From contig JAVYIG010002375.1 in assembly GCA_035222895.1 (NCBI GenBank), positions 62,001 through 126,000 of the forward strand: DNA of 64,000 nt, read 5' to 3'. A program made the translations under genes and the position numbers. The stretch is from Strongylocentrotus droebachiensis. Lineage: Eukaryota > Echinodermata > Echinoidea > Camarodonta > Strongylocentrotidae. Shown in pieces: positions 45,222-57,629 of this stretch (the first letter of the stretch is position 1; the number at the start of each line of letters is the position of its first letter). The notes below the pieces were generated by a model that searched no databases, was not told the DNA's origin, and saw nothing but the letters and a program-made list of their open reading frames with translations.

Positions 45222-45683
45222 TGTAAACTTCGAATTTTGCCAAACTTCTTGAACTTGACCTTGTTAAAATTGGCAAAGAGGAATGATGCTGGATATAAAC
45301 TTAAAGTTCCACACGCTCTAGTCTCGTCTCAGTTTCTTCATCGACATGTCTCAATTTCTGTCTCACTCACTAGCATTCGACTTACACTGCGCATCTCACG
45401 ATGTCGACGTCCAAAAAGCACATCATTATCAATATCAGTCCAAAAGGTGCCTTGCACGTATACTTTATTCGTCCCAATTATCACGATGATGTACAGTGGC
45501 TAATCATGAGAAGTATGTCATAAAAGAGCAAGAGAATAGTGTTGTAGTAGACTAGTACAAGTAGGTTGAAAACTGTTATGCTTTCCATCTCCATGGCACA
45601 TCTTCCCCTTCCATCTTGTTTCTATGCACTGATTTATATAACTTTCACCGTAGATGGCGTTAACCTAATAGTTTGTATCAACA
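45222..45683 (-). repeat. 5' LTR of the BEL/Pao element
   Basis: 462 bp. In element orientation it starts TGTTGATACAAAC and ends GAAGTTTACA. It reads identical to 35770-36231. Confidence 0.92.
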
Positions 45684-46444
45684 TTAATATTTGCGATCGG
45701 GCGATTGCATATCTTTGGTCTACTTTGATTTAAATGAAAAAGTTGTCATTAAAAATAAAGTTAATTGTATTGAATTTTGACAAACTCAGTGGTTAACTTA
45801 TCACTAGTAATGACAATGCTTCTATTAACGTACTTCTATCATTCCTCTTTGAAGAAGCTATTGACATATTATGTTCCCAATTTTGCATATTTGGAAATGT
45901 AAACAAGTGTATTTGACATTGAATTGAATTGTATTTATTTGCATTTGTTTCATTTCCACATGCACAATTAAGGCTAAAAAAGAATATTCAGAATATGCAT
46001 ATATTCACTTATTTAAAATGAATGTAGTAAAGTGAGAACAAAAATGAAACAGTAAAATGAAATATCCCTAAATATAGGAGAAATCACTCACTGGGAAGAA
46101 TGTCAGAAGGTTGAGGGAAATGAAATAGACATAGAGATACGGTAGATACAGGGGCGTATCCAGCCGACGGCGAGGGGGGGGGGAGGGGTACAATTAGTGA
46201 GAAAATATTTAGCAGCGTTCCGCGCTTGCACGGACAGGGGGACTCTGAGGGGGGTTGTGGCCCCCCTGAGAAGCTGAAGAAGAATCGAATTTTAAAGCTC
46301 TATTCGTGCGAATTGGCGTATACTTTTTGCAAGGACATCATTTAAAAACTGTGACTTTTTCCAGCATAAAATTATGATAAGCCTTGGATTTCTAGGAGGG
46401 AAAAACTGTAAACACAAGAAGCGGGAACTATGTGTGCAGTCCCC

Positions 46445-46640
46445 AGGCGCGTCCCCGGTGGGGGGGGGGGGGGGTTGGGGGTTAACCCCCCCCTTTGGTA
46501 TTTTTATGTGTGTATTTTTATGAAAACCCACCGAAACCCCCCCCCCCTTTGTTTTTTTAAATATTAAAACAAAAAACTAAAAATTATGCCCATGGCTGAC
46601 CTAAAAAAGGTGACCTTACCCCACCCCCCTCCAACGAAAA
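46445..46640. mobile_element. G-run-rich MITE-like repeat (copy 2, inverted)
   Basis: Inverse copy of 6888-7060, beginning CAGGCGCGTCCCCGGTGG. Contains AAAATTATGCCCATGGCTGA and AAAAAGGTGACCTTA. No coding content. Confidence 0.55.
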
Positions 46641-46881
46641 AAAAAAAAATCAAATTTTCAAATTTCGAGACCCCAAAAAAAAGGTGTCCTCTGATAATGA
46701 TAATATATACTTACGTCAAATTGTTTTCTAATTCATATCAGTTTTGTATATAATCGTGTAGTATAGTAAATTTTTAGGTTTGGTGATTAGATTTTAAAGG
46801 ATAACAAAGCCCGAAACTACCTGTGGAATACACATGTAGTCCCTCTTTTTTTCTTTTGTTCGTATCACAGGTATGAGAGGA

Positions 46882-47088
46882 GACGCGATGGCTCAGTGGT
46901 AGAGCAGTGGTCTCGTAACCAGGAGGTCCCGGGTTCGAAACCAAGTCAGTGCGCTCGTGCCCTTTGAATGCATCCTCATTAACATGTACCTCGGTGAGGA
47001 TTTAAAGCCGTCGGTCCTCTGGCTGTTTACTTAGAAACATATTCATGCTTTCTTAGCAGTCAGGTGAAACAATCATCATCATCATCAC
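46882..47088 (+). mobile_element. tRNA-derived SINE, family I (unit B spacer copy)
   Basis: As 24416-24627, with the same flanks on both sides (CCCTCTTTTT and TTTACGTTTAATTCCATG). ATC-repeat tail. Confidence 0.82.
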
Positions 47089-47796
47089 CATGCTAGATAA
47101 CTTTACGTTTAATTCCATGGGTTGTCGCAGCCAAAAACTTAGACGTCTTAGTCACAAAAGATAATATATTGCGTTGTATTTAATCTCAAAACAATACGAT
47201 TTTTTTAAACAGGATACACAGCATAGAAATGGAAAGGGAATATATAGGTTAATGTGTTCTTGTTCTTCTCGTGCAACACATCCGACCAAAGCCTAAAGGG
47301 GAGTGCCAATTTCCTTTAAAAACACGCCCCTGGTAAAATAAAGATAGGCTTTAAAAACAGACAATGCAAGGAACTTTGCCGTTTTAGATGTACATGTACC
47401 TATTTTGAAATATGGTATTACAATAGCGTTGTTATCGGTCCCAATACAGAAAAGTCAACCTCTTATTGCTTATCTAAAAAAGAAAAACAACTAAATTTGA
47501 GAATCCAAATGCTATTATTCAATTTAATGATTATCATTTCAATATAATATATGTAAATAGGTCTCTCATAAAGACTAATAAGTATAAAAGAAGTATAATA
47601 CTTTTACCCATACACCTGCACTCGGCATGTTGTTCGTGATATCATTCCTTTATTTAAGAAAAGTGAAAAACACACAGACTTAGCATAATATAAATGAATC
47701 TTAAATGGGTTGAGTGAAGAACCAACAAATAACAATAATAGCAGTTTGGCATGATAGTGATATAAACATGATAATGAGAAATTTGCAATTGTACCT

Positions 47797-47931
47797 GGGC
47801 CCTGTATCATAAAAATAGGTCATCAATAACAAGTGCTAAATTTCTTCTCAGTCAATCAAATGCCACGATTTCAGCAGCTTAAAACGGTTATCGTTACTTG
47901 TTATTGATAACAAGTTTCATGAAAAGGGGCC
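47797..47931. mobile_element. Short MITE, GGGCCC / GGGGCC ends
   Basis: Inverted ends GGGCCCTGTATCATAAAA and TTTCATGAAAAGGGGCC, with inner inverted pairs ATCAATAACAAGT / ACTTGTTATTGAT. No coding content. Confidence 0.55.
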
Positions 47932-48257
47932 AAGGTCCATTGCTTATATTGCTTCAAAAGGCAGATGACAGATGGCACCAACCAATAGCAGAATCCAGAA
48001 CAATCAACAGAATATTTAACAAACATTACTAAACGGTGCATTTCAGTACTGGTCATGAAACTTCATTGTGAAAACAAAGTGTGGAAATTATTTTTAATGG
48101 GGAATTATTTGATCTTACCGATAAACGCAATCAATGAAATGCACTACACTATATAGGTATAATGATACAAACTAAATATATGGCTAATGACAATACACTA
48201 TTTATAGTAATAATTGTTTGTGATATGAGAGCATTTCGTGATCAGATATGGCTCCCA

Positions 48258-48440
48258 TGATGTTCTTTATTTATTTTTTTTATTTTTTCCTGATATTTAT
48301 ACAGGGTGGCACATATCACCAATTTGGGGTCTTCCATGAGGCCCTGTTTGGTAACAATAAAACAAATAACAGCAGCAAAAACAAAATAGATACATACACA
48401 AGCAAATAAACAGGTAAAATACAAATTAATTGGTATCCCC
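48258..48440. repeat. Retroposon 3'-tail-like sequence
   Basis: TACAGGGTGGCACATAT followed by CATGAGGCCCTGTTTGG. A shorter relative is at 22454-22503 (TACAGGGTAGCACATAC, GGGGCCCTGC). Repeat identity is uncertain. Confidence 0.35.
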
Positions 48441-49160
48441 TTGAAATAACTGATCATTCACGAATTATCCTTGATCATTTACGAGAAAGATGTGAATGGA
48501 ATTTTCTATTTAAATAGAAAATACTTTTTTTTAAATGAAAATAAAATCCAGAATAGATGATAACCACGTATTTAAAAGAAAGAAAAAATGATTGAAAACG
48601 TTCATTTTATAATCTGATATAGCTTAACACACAGGATACTAAAATTGTTTTTTACATTCAATTGCTCTTTAATTAATACACTTAGGTTGTTTACAAGATA
48701 GCTGAAAAATGGATACATGTATGAATACATGATATAACGATAACCATGTCAATCAAATTTGATAATTTTGCAAACAGGAAAAATTGGTTAGCTTCGCACA
48801 AAACCCCCAAAAGTTCACCAACACGTCATCTTCGATATGATAAATCATGAACGGTCACAAATATTTTCATTTTAAATTTCGGTATGCCTATACGCTGCAA
48901 TCGTTTTACAATGATTTTGACAATGTGTTTAGAAATATATAAAAGTACTATGTTCACATACAAAACACCCCATCACAGCAAATGATCAGCACGGCAAAAC
49001 AAAGAGTTACTAATTGTTTAAGAATCAAAAGAAGTGTATGTTAGACTACATTTAATGTCTATTGTGTGCCTCGTACAATAACAATTGTGTGTTTCGGATT
49101 ACTCAACGTCCCTCTAAGAAACATGCAGGAGAAATGCCTCCCAATCGGTTACTGTAGATG

Positions 49161-49461
49161 GGACCTGTGGTGTTTCACAAAGATACTAAGTCAAACTTAA
49201 CTCCAATATTATGGAGAGCCATTTGAAGCCTTAAAATAAAATATATTCAAAAGCAAAAAATCAAGTATTTTAGACTTTACATGAATTCCACATCAAGAAC
49301 ATGAAATCTCCTTAATAATAGAAAATATGAATGATTTGAATTACGCCTCTTAAAATAACTTTTACAAAATATTTTCAAAGATGCTAACGGCTTTCCATAA
49401 TTGTTAAGTCCAACTTAGAGATACGTTCAACTTAGGACATTTGTGAAACACCACCAGGTCC
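49161..49461. mobile_element. MITE, GGTGTTTCACAAAG family (copy 1)
   Basis: About 300 bp, inverted ends GGACCTGTGGTGTTTCACAA / TTTGTGAAACACCACCAGGTCC (outer part). The interior closely matches 55611-55924 (ATTATGGAGAGCCATTTG, GATGCTAACGGCTTTCCATAA). Confidence 0.75.
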
Positions 49462-49620
49462 CCAGTAAAATAACGACCCCACTCCTGTTCAAAATGCTGT
49501 AGCAACACGCCCTCTTGTTTAGTTAATAGGCGTAGATGTGGCCTGTCCCCAGGAAGGTGACCCTCCCCTCTCCCACGTTTAAATTGTTCTAGTGAAGTAG
49601 CGATGTCCCTGCTGTATTGC

Positions 49621-50055
49621 TTAATAGGCAAAGATGAGGCCTGTTAATGTCCCCAGTATGATGACTGTAATCAAGAAGGCGGCGATGTCGATGAACACAA
49701 ATATCCGGAGCTTCTTAGATTTAGAGCGCTCTCCGTCCTGAATATTAATAGGAAGTGTAAAGGTAGTGAAGGAAAGAGATATATAGAGAGAGATAAACGG
49801 GGGGGGGGGGGGACAAACAAGAGAAATAAATATTGAACGAGCATAAAACTGGTTTAAAAAGAAAATACGATACATTTAAAATACTTTCTATTCGGCTTTA
49901 TAGTCGGTTCCATCGGTCAATCACACCAAGTCATGTCGTGTATACGGATGCCTACTTTCGTGGAATTATACACTTAAATCATAGAAGTGTAGCGTTTAAA
50001 GTTCGAGAGTACACCGCTCTTTTTTCGACAGTGTTGGGTTTGATGTTCCCAACAG

Positions 50056-50090
<35 letters not shown>

Positions 50091-53000
50091 AAACGGTTAG
50101 ATTAAAAAAGAATTTCTCTACCAAATAATGAGTTTCGAATCTAGTGTAAAGACCAAGAATCTTGGAGCATGGGGTGCAGGGGATGCAGCAGCACCACTGA
50201 AATAGTTATTGGTCCTCGGGAAGAATGTCTAAGGGGTCGAGGCACTAAAAAGCTATGATGACATTTTGTTCTGATCAGAGGTTTTCTGACTTTTGCCCCC
50301 CCCCCCCCCCCCCGTCCCTCACCACCCTTCTTGGCCAGGGAATCCTAGATCCGCCATTATCGGGGCATATTTAGTTTACCCTCAGCATCCCACATGACCC
50401 CACCCCCTCCCCATAACAAATTTAAAAAAAATAAAAAAAACTGCTCCATGAATCCGTCTAGGAGCGATCGAAATCTTTGGAGCAAGCATGCGCGTGCATT
50501 TTATGATGTTATAGACTTTAAGAGGGAAAGTGGTTCATTCTCTGGACTCTCAATCCTTGAGTTGACAGTTCGAATCCCAGCCCAACACAAGCCAGATACT
50601 CATCCATTAGCATTTATTTGCTACTCTTCACCCAAGTGAAAATGGGTACCTGGCAATTTTCGGGGTAAAAATAGTTGCTGGGCCCATAGGAAGGCCAGTA
50701 TTAGTGATGTGGTGGGTTTTCTGGGTAAATAAGACCAAATTAGTATTATTATTATCATCATCATTCTTGGTTTCTTGAGCGTACAACGACTCCGCCCCAT
50801 TCTGGGTATAATTGCCCATAACAAATGTTAATGTAATCTTAACATGATTGCATAGACTTTCTACATATCAACCTAAGCCATGTGCGTATAACCTACTGAA
50901 ATCTGCGAATATGACAGTGACAAAATGACGTATAGCCCGAAAATGATATCTATATACAATAGAAATAGCCTAGTAGGGTATTGAAATGCTCTACAATCTA
51001 CATGCTCTGATTTCTCGAAAGTGTATGGGATCATGAATTAAAGTTATTCCCCTCACATTTAAATGCACTGGGTGCTCCTTGGGGTAGCAGCGGTGAATGA
51101 GGCCGTTGATGACGATGACGACCGCGGTGACCGTCATCCCTCCCATGAGGAATCGACCAAGTTTCGTCTCCGGAAAGTTGTCGACTTGTGCGTTGAGTGC
51201 TACAGACAGCACAACCAGGGCTACGATGATAAAGCCCCCGAAGATGATCCGTATTCCAGCCGATGACGGTCCGACCAGGAAGACTGTGAGAATCAACCAC
51301 GTGGTGATCATGGAGGTAACCCAGAACGCGCTAGATTTGTCTTCAGCTGTGGGGGGGGGGGGCGGGATGAACAAACCAAAAAGTTTATCAGAATAGTAAC
51401 AAATAAAATATTTACACATGACTGCCAAGTCTTTCGAAAAAATCAACTAAGGCCTGGATTACATTTGGCCTGCGATTAGTCTACGGAGCCCGTATCCTGC
51501 CTGACAAAAAACGCTTAAAAACGGCACGGCGGCTGCACGGTCACCGCGCCTTCTCCGCGCAACCTTCGCATGGGCTCCGTACGATTTCCGTGCGGAGGCT
51601 ACGGATACTGCCCGGCTACTGCATTGAAATCGCACGATTTACGTACAATCTCCGAGCAGCCTCTGTACGGATTTGCCCCGACCTGCCACCGCGGGTCAAT
51701 ACAAGAAATGGCACGATGCTCGTACATAATTTAAACACAAACATCGTAGCCCGTGGCCTCCGACGATCATACGATGCCCCCAAAATCGCGCAAAAAATCG
51801 TAGATTAATTTATCGTATGGCGCCCGGGGCAAATGTAATCCAGGCATTAGTCAACTTCAATATCACTTGCAGTGACGCATTCAATTTCTGTATTATGTTC
51901 TTCGTTCTATTTGAATTGTTTTTTACTTATTTTTCATTATATTTTGTATGTCCCTTTTCAGGACCATGATGAAAAACAATTTTACTGATCATGTGCTTAT
52001 CCTTTATAACTATGTTTCAATAAATAAATAGATGAATTAATAAATGAATTAATAAATTGATTAATTAATTAATCTGAATGTTCTATGGGATATACAAAAT
52101 TTGAAACAAAAGGGTATTAATTTGGCCTCAAATTTATTTTTCAGCTTTTCTTTACGATTTAAAAAGAAATTCATGGTCATATCGTATCATTGACAATTAG
52201 AAGAAGAAAAACAAATCGATGATGATAATCATGAATTTATATGACTGTTAATTTATCATCACATGTACTGTGTTAATTTATTCAATATATAAGTGTTTAT
52301 CAAATCCCTAAATTTGAGGACGGAAGTTGATAATACAGGAATGGTAATAAAACAGTGTGTCATTAGAGCATTAGAAAATGTTCTTGGCATTGGAAATTAC
52401 AATTTCTAAAATCATTTGAAAAAAAGAAAAAGAAGAAAGAAAAAGAATCAATAGCTCATTGAGGTCACTCGCAAATGTTACTGCTATTATAAGGTATCTT
52501 AGAAAAATATAGTGGCTAAAAAACGACGCTTCCGGAATGCATAATGCATTATAGTGATGTTTGATATTCAAGTTATTTTTTGGACCTATACTAATTCGAT
52601 GAAAATTTAGCTATCATACAAATAGTAAGTACTGTAATAGTATTTACCCGTTCCATATTCTAATGTTTGGGTTCTACCTCTGTGTGGTGAAAATACGATG
52701 TTCAACAATTGTATTGTTTGCATTCCTGACGCGTCTTTTCATGCCATTACATTTCACTTAGCTACACTGTACCTGAGGATAATTCGATAACTATATCTTG
52801 TATTTACCTTGATTAGATGCGTGTTTACGTCCTCCTCCTCCTCTATTAAAAGCATATGATGGATGCATGCTCCCGTGCATCCCATCATCCATTCCAACGG
52901 CGGAGATGATTCGACCATGACCCTCTCTTCTCCTGACAGTCAAGGAGTAAGTAATATCATCGTATACCTCATCGCAGCATACGAACTCACGAGTGTGCTT

Positions 53001-56000
53001 AACAGCCGAGGTGTTGAGTGGCTCCCAAAGAGGGTTTTCACGGTATTCATCGAGATGCATTGTATCTGATGTTGATCGGAGGGATATTCTACTTGTATCA
53101 AACATCCCATATCCATAAACCAGCTGACAGGTCTGCGGAATTCAGAAATATTTTGTTAATGAATGATAATAACTGCTCTTGCTATATCGCATTATGATAT
53201 AACGTGCCTATATGCACTGTCTTTACCTCTGGCAGACGTAGTCAGCGCACAGTGCATTTCAAGGAATAAATCCTGCGACCTGCCAGGTATAACACTTAGT
53301 TGGAGAGTGGCAAATGTCGGTTAAAGTCTTGCCAAAGGACGTGAGTGCCGGGCTGGGATTGAGGTGAATGAACTACTATACCAAGACACATCCACGACAC
53401 CTTGTGGGAATTATTCAAAAGATAAATATGGCTATTATTTTCTTGAATTACTTGTGCTTATAATATTGCATCATTTTAAACTCTTTCCAGTCAGTTGAAT
53501 ATTATATATTGTTAGTATTTTACAGATTTAGGCTATAAAGACAGTATTTAAAACAGTATCGAAATATTTGAATTCACCAATATCTGCATGTCCATTTGAC
53601 AACGGATTATGAATTCCATAATGTGATTATTCATTTATCCATTGTTGTCATGCTAACGCAATAGCTCTCACATATCTTATTGTACTTTCAATTGTTTTAT
53701 GTAATAGTCTGCACCACGTTTCAGTTATTTATATAACTAAGCATCCATTACATCAAATAACAACCATGAGAACGCAGTGAGGACGCTATGGTGAGTCAAA
53801 TAACAGCTATGAGAACGCAAAGAGGGCGCTATGATGAAGACCATTATATCAAATAACAATTATGAGAACGCAATGAGGACGCCATGATGAGGACCATTAT
53901 ATCAAATAACAACTATGAGAACGCAATGAGGACGCCATGATGAGGACCATTATATCAAATAACAACTATGAAAACGTAATGAGGACGCCATGATGAGTCA
54001 AATAACAGCTACGAGAACGCAATGAGGGCGCCATGATGAAGACCATTATTTCAAATAACAATTATGTGAACGCAATGAAGACGCCATGGTGAGGACTACG
54101 ATCATTTTGTTAACACATGTAACAGTAATGCATTGGTCGCTGATCAACAGTGTTACCGTTAAACATTGTAACATTGGTTACCTGTCCAACCGTTACCAAT
54201 GCGACCGACAGGGCCTTGAAATAGTTTGTCGGACCCTTCCCCATGTCCCCGGAAGCGTCTCGACCTTTATGTTCTTACCTGGGTGTCGTTGGGGTAGTCT
54301 TTCAAGTCAAGGCTACAGTCCACTTCAACCTTCATGGATGGGTGATAGGAGATAGATCCATAGCTGTACACGCGGGCTGAAAAACCTTTTAGCATCTCAC
54401 TTGGCGAATTACTATAATTATAGGACAATAGAACAACATCTTAAGCCAGTTGCTGGTCATTGTACCTGTTCATAGTGCCTTTGAAACGCACTCAAATGTC
54501 CAATAGCGAACAAAAATATCTTAATAATGTGGTGTATTTTATAGAGCATCCTATTGGCTGACGAGCTATCATGTGACACCCAATAAACTGTTCTGTGTTA
54601 AGTCCGTTGTATCACTGTCAGAAGGAAGTATAATTTAAAACAAAATCAAAATCAGACGCAGCGCGCGTAACAGCTGCACTGCTAAAGCCAGGGTAATTAT
54701 GCTGCATTATTGTATATAGAGCGCTTAGAGATAAAGTGTTAGGCGCTATATAAGCAAGGATAATTATTATTATTATTAAAATAGAAACACTGACATTGCT
54801 AATCCGAATTCCTTATAACCCACACTTTTGATTGACCTCTGACGTATCATTGACCTCCTACTCAGCCTAAAAGCATATAATCTACCCTACTTATCAATTT
54901 ACCATTGGAATACTATTCATTTACCATTAAAATACTACTAATGTACCATTGAACTTTTACTAATGTAACATCGAACCACCGTTAATTGTCCATAATTATA
55001 CACTTCCACATTTATACCATTTAAATACCATATACGTGTACATGTATGAACCATTGAATTAACTTTGATTTACCATTGTACTACCATGCATATACTATCG
55101 GAATACCACGTATTAACCAATGAACAATCATTTATCTACCATTGAAGTACCACCGATCTACAGTGTCCATATCAATGGTCCTAATATGGCTAAATGCCTA
55201 CCTGTTGTAAAGACTTATTTCAGGAATCCAGAGTTTTGATGAAGGGATCAGTATATCACTTATGTTTCCATATTGTGCCGGATCCCATTGCAAACGAAAG
55301 TCCTTCCACATCTGGAAAAAGAAAACATAAATGAAGTAAAAACAGTACAAGGACGATTCGGTGAGATGTGTCTTTTACGATTTAATTCTTTGTCCATCTA
55401 TTTAGTGCATAGATGAAAACCTTGATATTTACCACGGAACATTGGTTGATATACGAGAAAGGCTATTTCAAGAAAGTTTTATTTGGGGGAGAAACAAATG
55501 GATAGAAACCTTAGCCCATGTGGTAGAAAACACATCCCAAGGAATCACCATAATCTGTATACAAGATAATTCATTTCCATCTTAAATGTACAAATGGTGG
55601 ATAATAGACCAGGGGGGTGTTTCACAAAGATCCTAAGTCAAACTTAACTCTAAGTCGGACTTAAAAATTATGGAGAGCCATTTGTAGCCTTAAAATAAAA
55701 TATATTCAAAGGTGAAAATTGAAGTATTTTAGACTTTTCAAAATTCCACATCAAGAACATTAAATCTCCTTGATAAAAGAAAATATGAATGATTTGAATC
55801 AAGATTTTATGCCTTCAAAAAAAAACTTTTACAAAATATTTGTATAGATGCTAACGGCTTTCCATAATTTTTAAGTCCAACTTAGAGATAAGTTCAACTT
55901 ATGATCTTTGTGAAACACCCCCCTGTTCGTAGTTAGCACATGGGTCATATGACCCTAAATATCGATATATCTTTTAAACATAGATAAATCCAACTTTGTG

Positions 56001-57590
56001 CATTTTGGAATAATCACAGCTAAAGTCATGGAGGTGATTCTTTGTTTGCCCTCTTGAAAAGATTACTTCCACCTGTATTCAATAGAACACATCACAGATA
56101 CATGCATGAATAATGATTACATAACTTTCGTGAGCATGTATCCAGTATTAGTCTCAGTGGGTTTTACAATTTTGTTCAAGTGACCTTTATTTGCGCATGC
56201 GCAGATCAATCCGCGCATGCTCAGATTGTATCTACGAACTGGTATATTAAGGCTCGTTAAGATATGAAGCGGTAAACCGCCACAAAACACCGTCTCGATG
56301 TTTTTACAGGCGTAAATGAATTGTAACTGCGCGTATGAGCGCTGTGTTATAAGATACAGAAATGTGAAGCATAATTTTGTTACTAGGCTTAACGAAATCC
56401 TTTTTTTTTTCATTCTTTTTTAAAACTTTGTAAATAGTGTAAATAGTTCACTACAAAACTTTAGGAATTTTATTTGTCATATATTATATATTTGAAAGGT
56501 GTTGTAATGATTCAAGCTCTATTTGCTTATGTTTCATCACCTTTGTGTGTTCATTCTTCAAACTGTATATTAGTTGTAACTTGTCTTTGATAAAACAATG
56601 TTATATTCTTTTTCACGTGAAGTTAATTCAAATGGATTGTAAAATTGAAAATGATTTGTTATATTATATTAATTTTTCATGTGACGTTAACTTCAATGAA
56701 TTGTGAAATTGTGAACATGCATGCATGCATGCATAAATAAATAAATAAATAAATATATATATATACTTTAATAACATCGTCATGAAGAAAACAAAAACCG
56801 TCGCAGTTTTGCCTCGTCATATCTAAACGAGGCCTTTTTCTGCTCGTTTTCAAATTTTGAAATAGAAATGTTAGTGAAAGACCAACTGTGCATAGGGCAA
56901 ATAGGCTGTAATCTATTCCTTTTCTTGTATAGCTCACTTACCATTCTCAACGTGACAGCCATTTGAATGGTTCCTTTGTAAAAGTCCTGCAACAATACAG
57001 AATAATAATGACAAGACGGGTATGTTACAAAACTAAATAATTTGAAGACCATGGCATGCTTTCACGAAACCGTCATCATGGTCAGAGTTTGCCGACATCC
57101 CATTGAATCGCGTATATTACATTTAATACCTGTTTAATAACCTTCGAAGGTCGAAGGTTCGAATCCCGACACGGCACTAATATCCTTAGACAAGATATTA
57201 ATCTGCACTTGCTACTCTCCACGGGCTCTCCACCCAGGTGTTATACAGTGTGAGTCAAAAAAAACTTTACACCTAGAAAAATGCTAATAATTTTAAGAAT
57301 CATTTATGAAAAGTAAATTATTATACACCATATGAAAGAGTGTTTCATCCCAAATCGTTTGGTACCATTTTGGGTGGTATTTGTTCACGCTTGGATAAAT
57401 AGGAGGCATTGTTTGCGAGAGTGCAAAAATCGACTTGCGCCAAATAATGCTTATGTGATGTTTGAATAAAACAATTGGGATTTCGGTATTAATTCGGTCT
57501 TTGCAGATCCAAATAACATCCCTACCAAAATTAATCATGTCACACATATCAAAACACACACAATAAGTCACACAAACACACGCACACACT

Positions 57591-57629
<39 letters not shown>

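Larger units (their letters stand above)
35770..45683 (-). mobile_element. BEL/Pao LTR retrotransposon, looks whole and young
   Basis: A 9914-bp element with 462-bp LTRs that read as identical and a 5-bp target duplication TTAAT (35765-35769 and 45684-45688). It contains one 1950-codon gag-pol frame on the minus strand; no breaks were seen. A purine-rich tract lies next to the 3' LTR at about 36232-36247. About 1.2 kb of leader precedes the frame and about 2 kb without a long frame follows it before the 3' LTR. It sits in the spacer upstream of gene B. The matching spacer of gene A lacks it, so it postdates the A/B duplication. Confidence 0.93.
24720..47205. repeat. Tandem segmental duplication, unit 2 (gene B plus spacer)
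   Basis: Second unit of the duplication. Private insertions, recognised because unit 1 is continuous at the same place, are 25223-25732, 27750-28202, 28850-29177, 29288-29850, about 31965-32410, 33664-33871, 34484-35240, 35275-35446 and 35770-45683. Homology ends near 47205, where the text after AAAACAATACGAT differs from unit 1. This is also where unit 2 begins after unit 1, as expected for a head-to-tail tandem event. Confidence 0.75.
47206..49160. other. Spacer between the duplication and gene C
   Basis: About 2 kb of AT-rich sequence. Apart from the MITE at 47797-47931 and a retroposon-tail-like stretch at 48258-48440, I see no gene or RNA. Confidence 0.4.
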
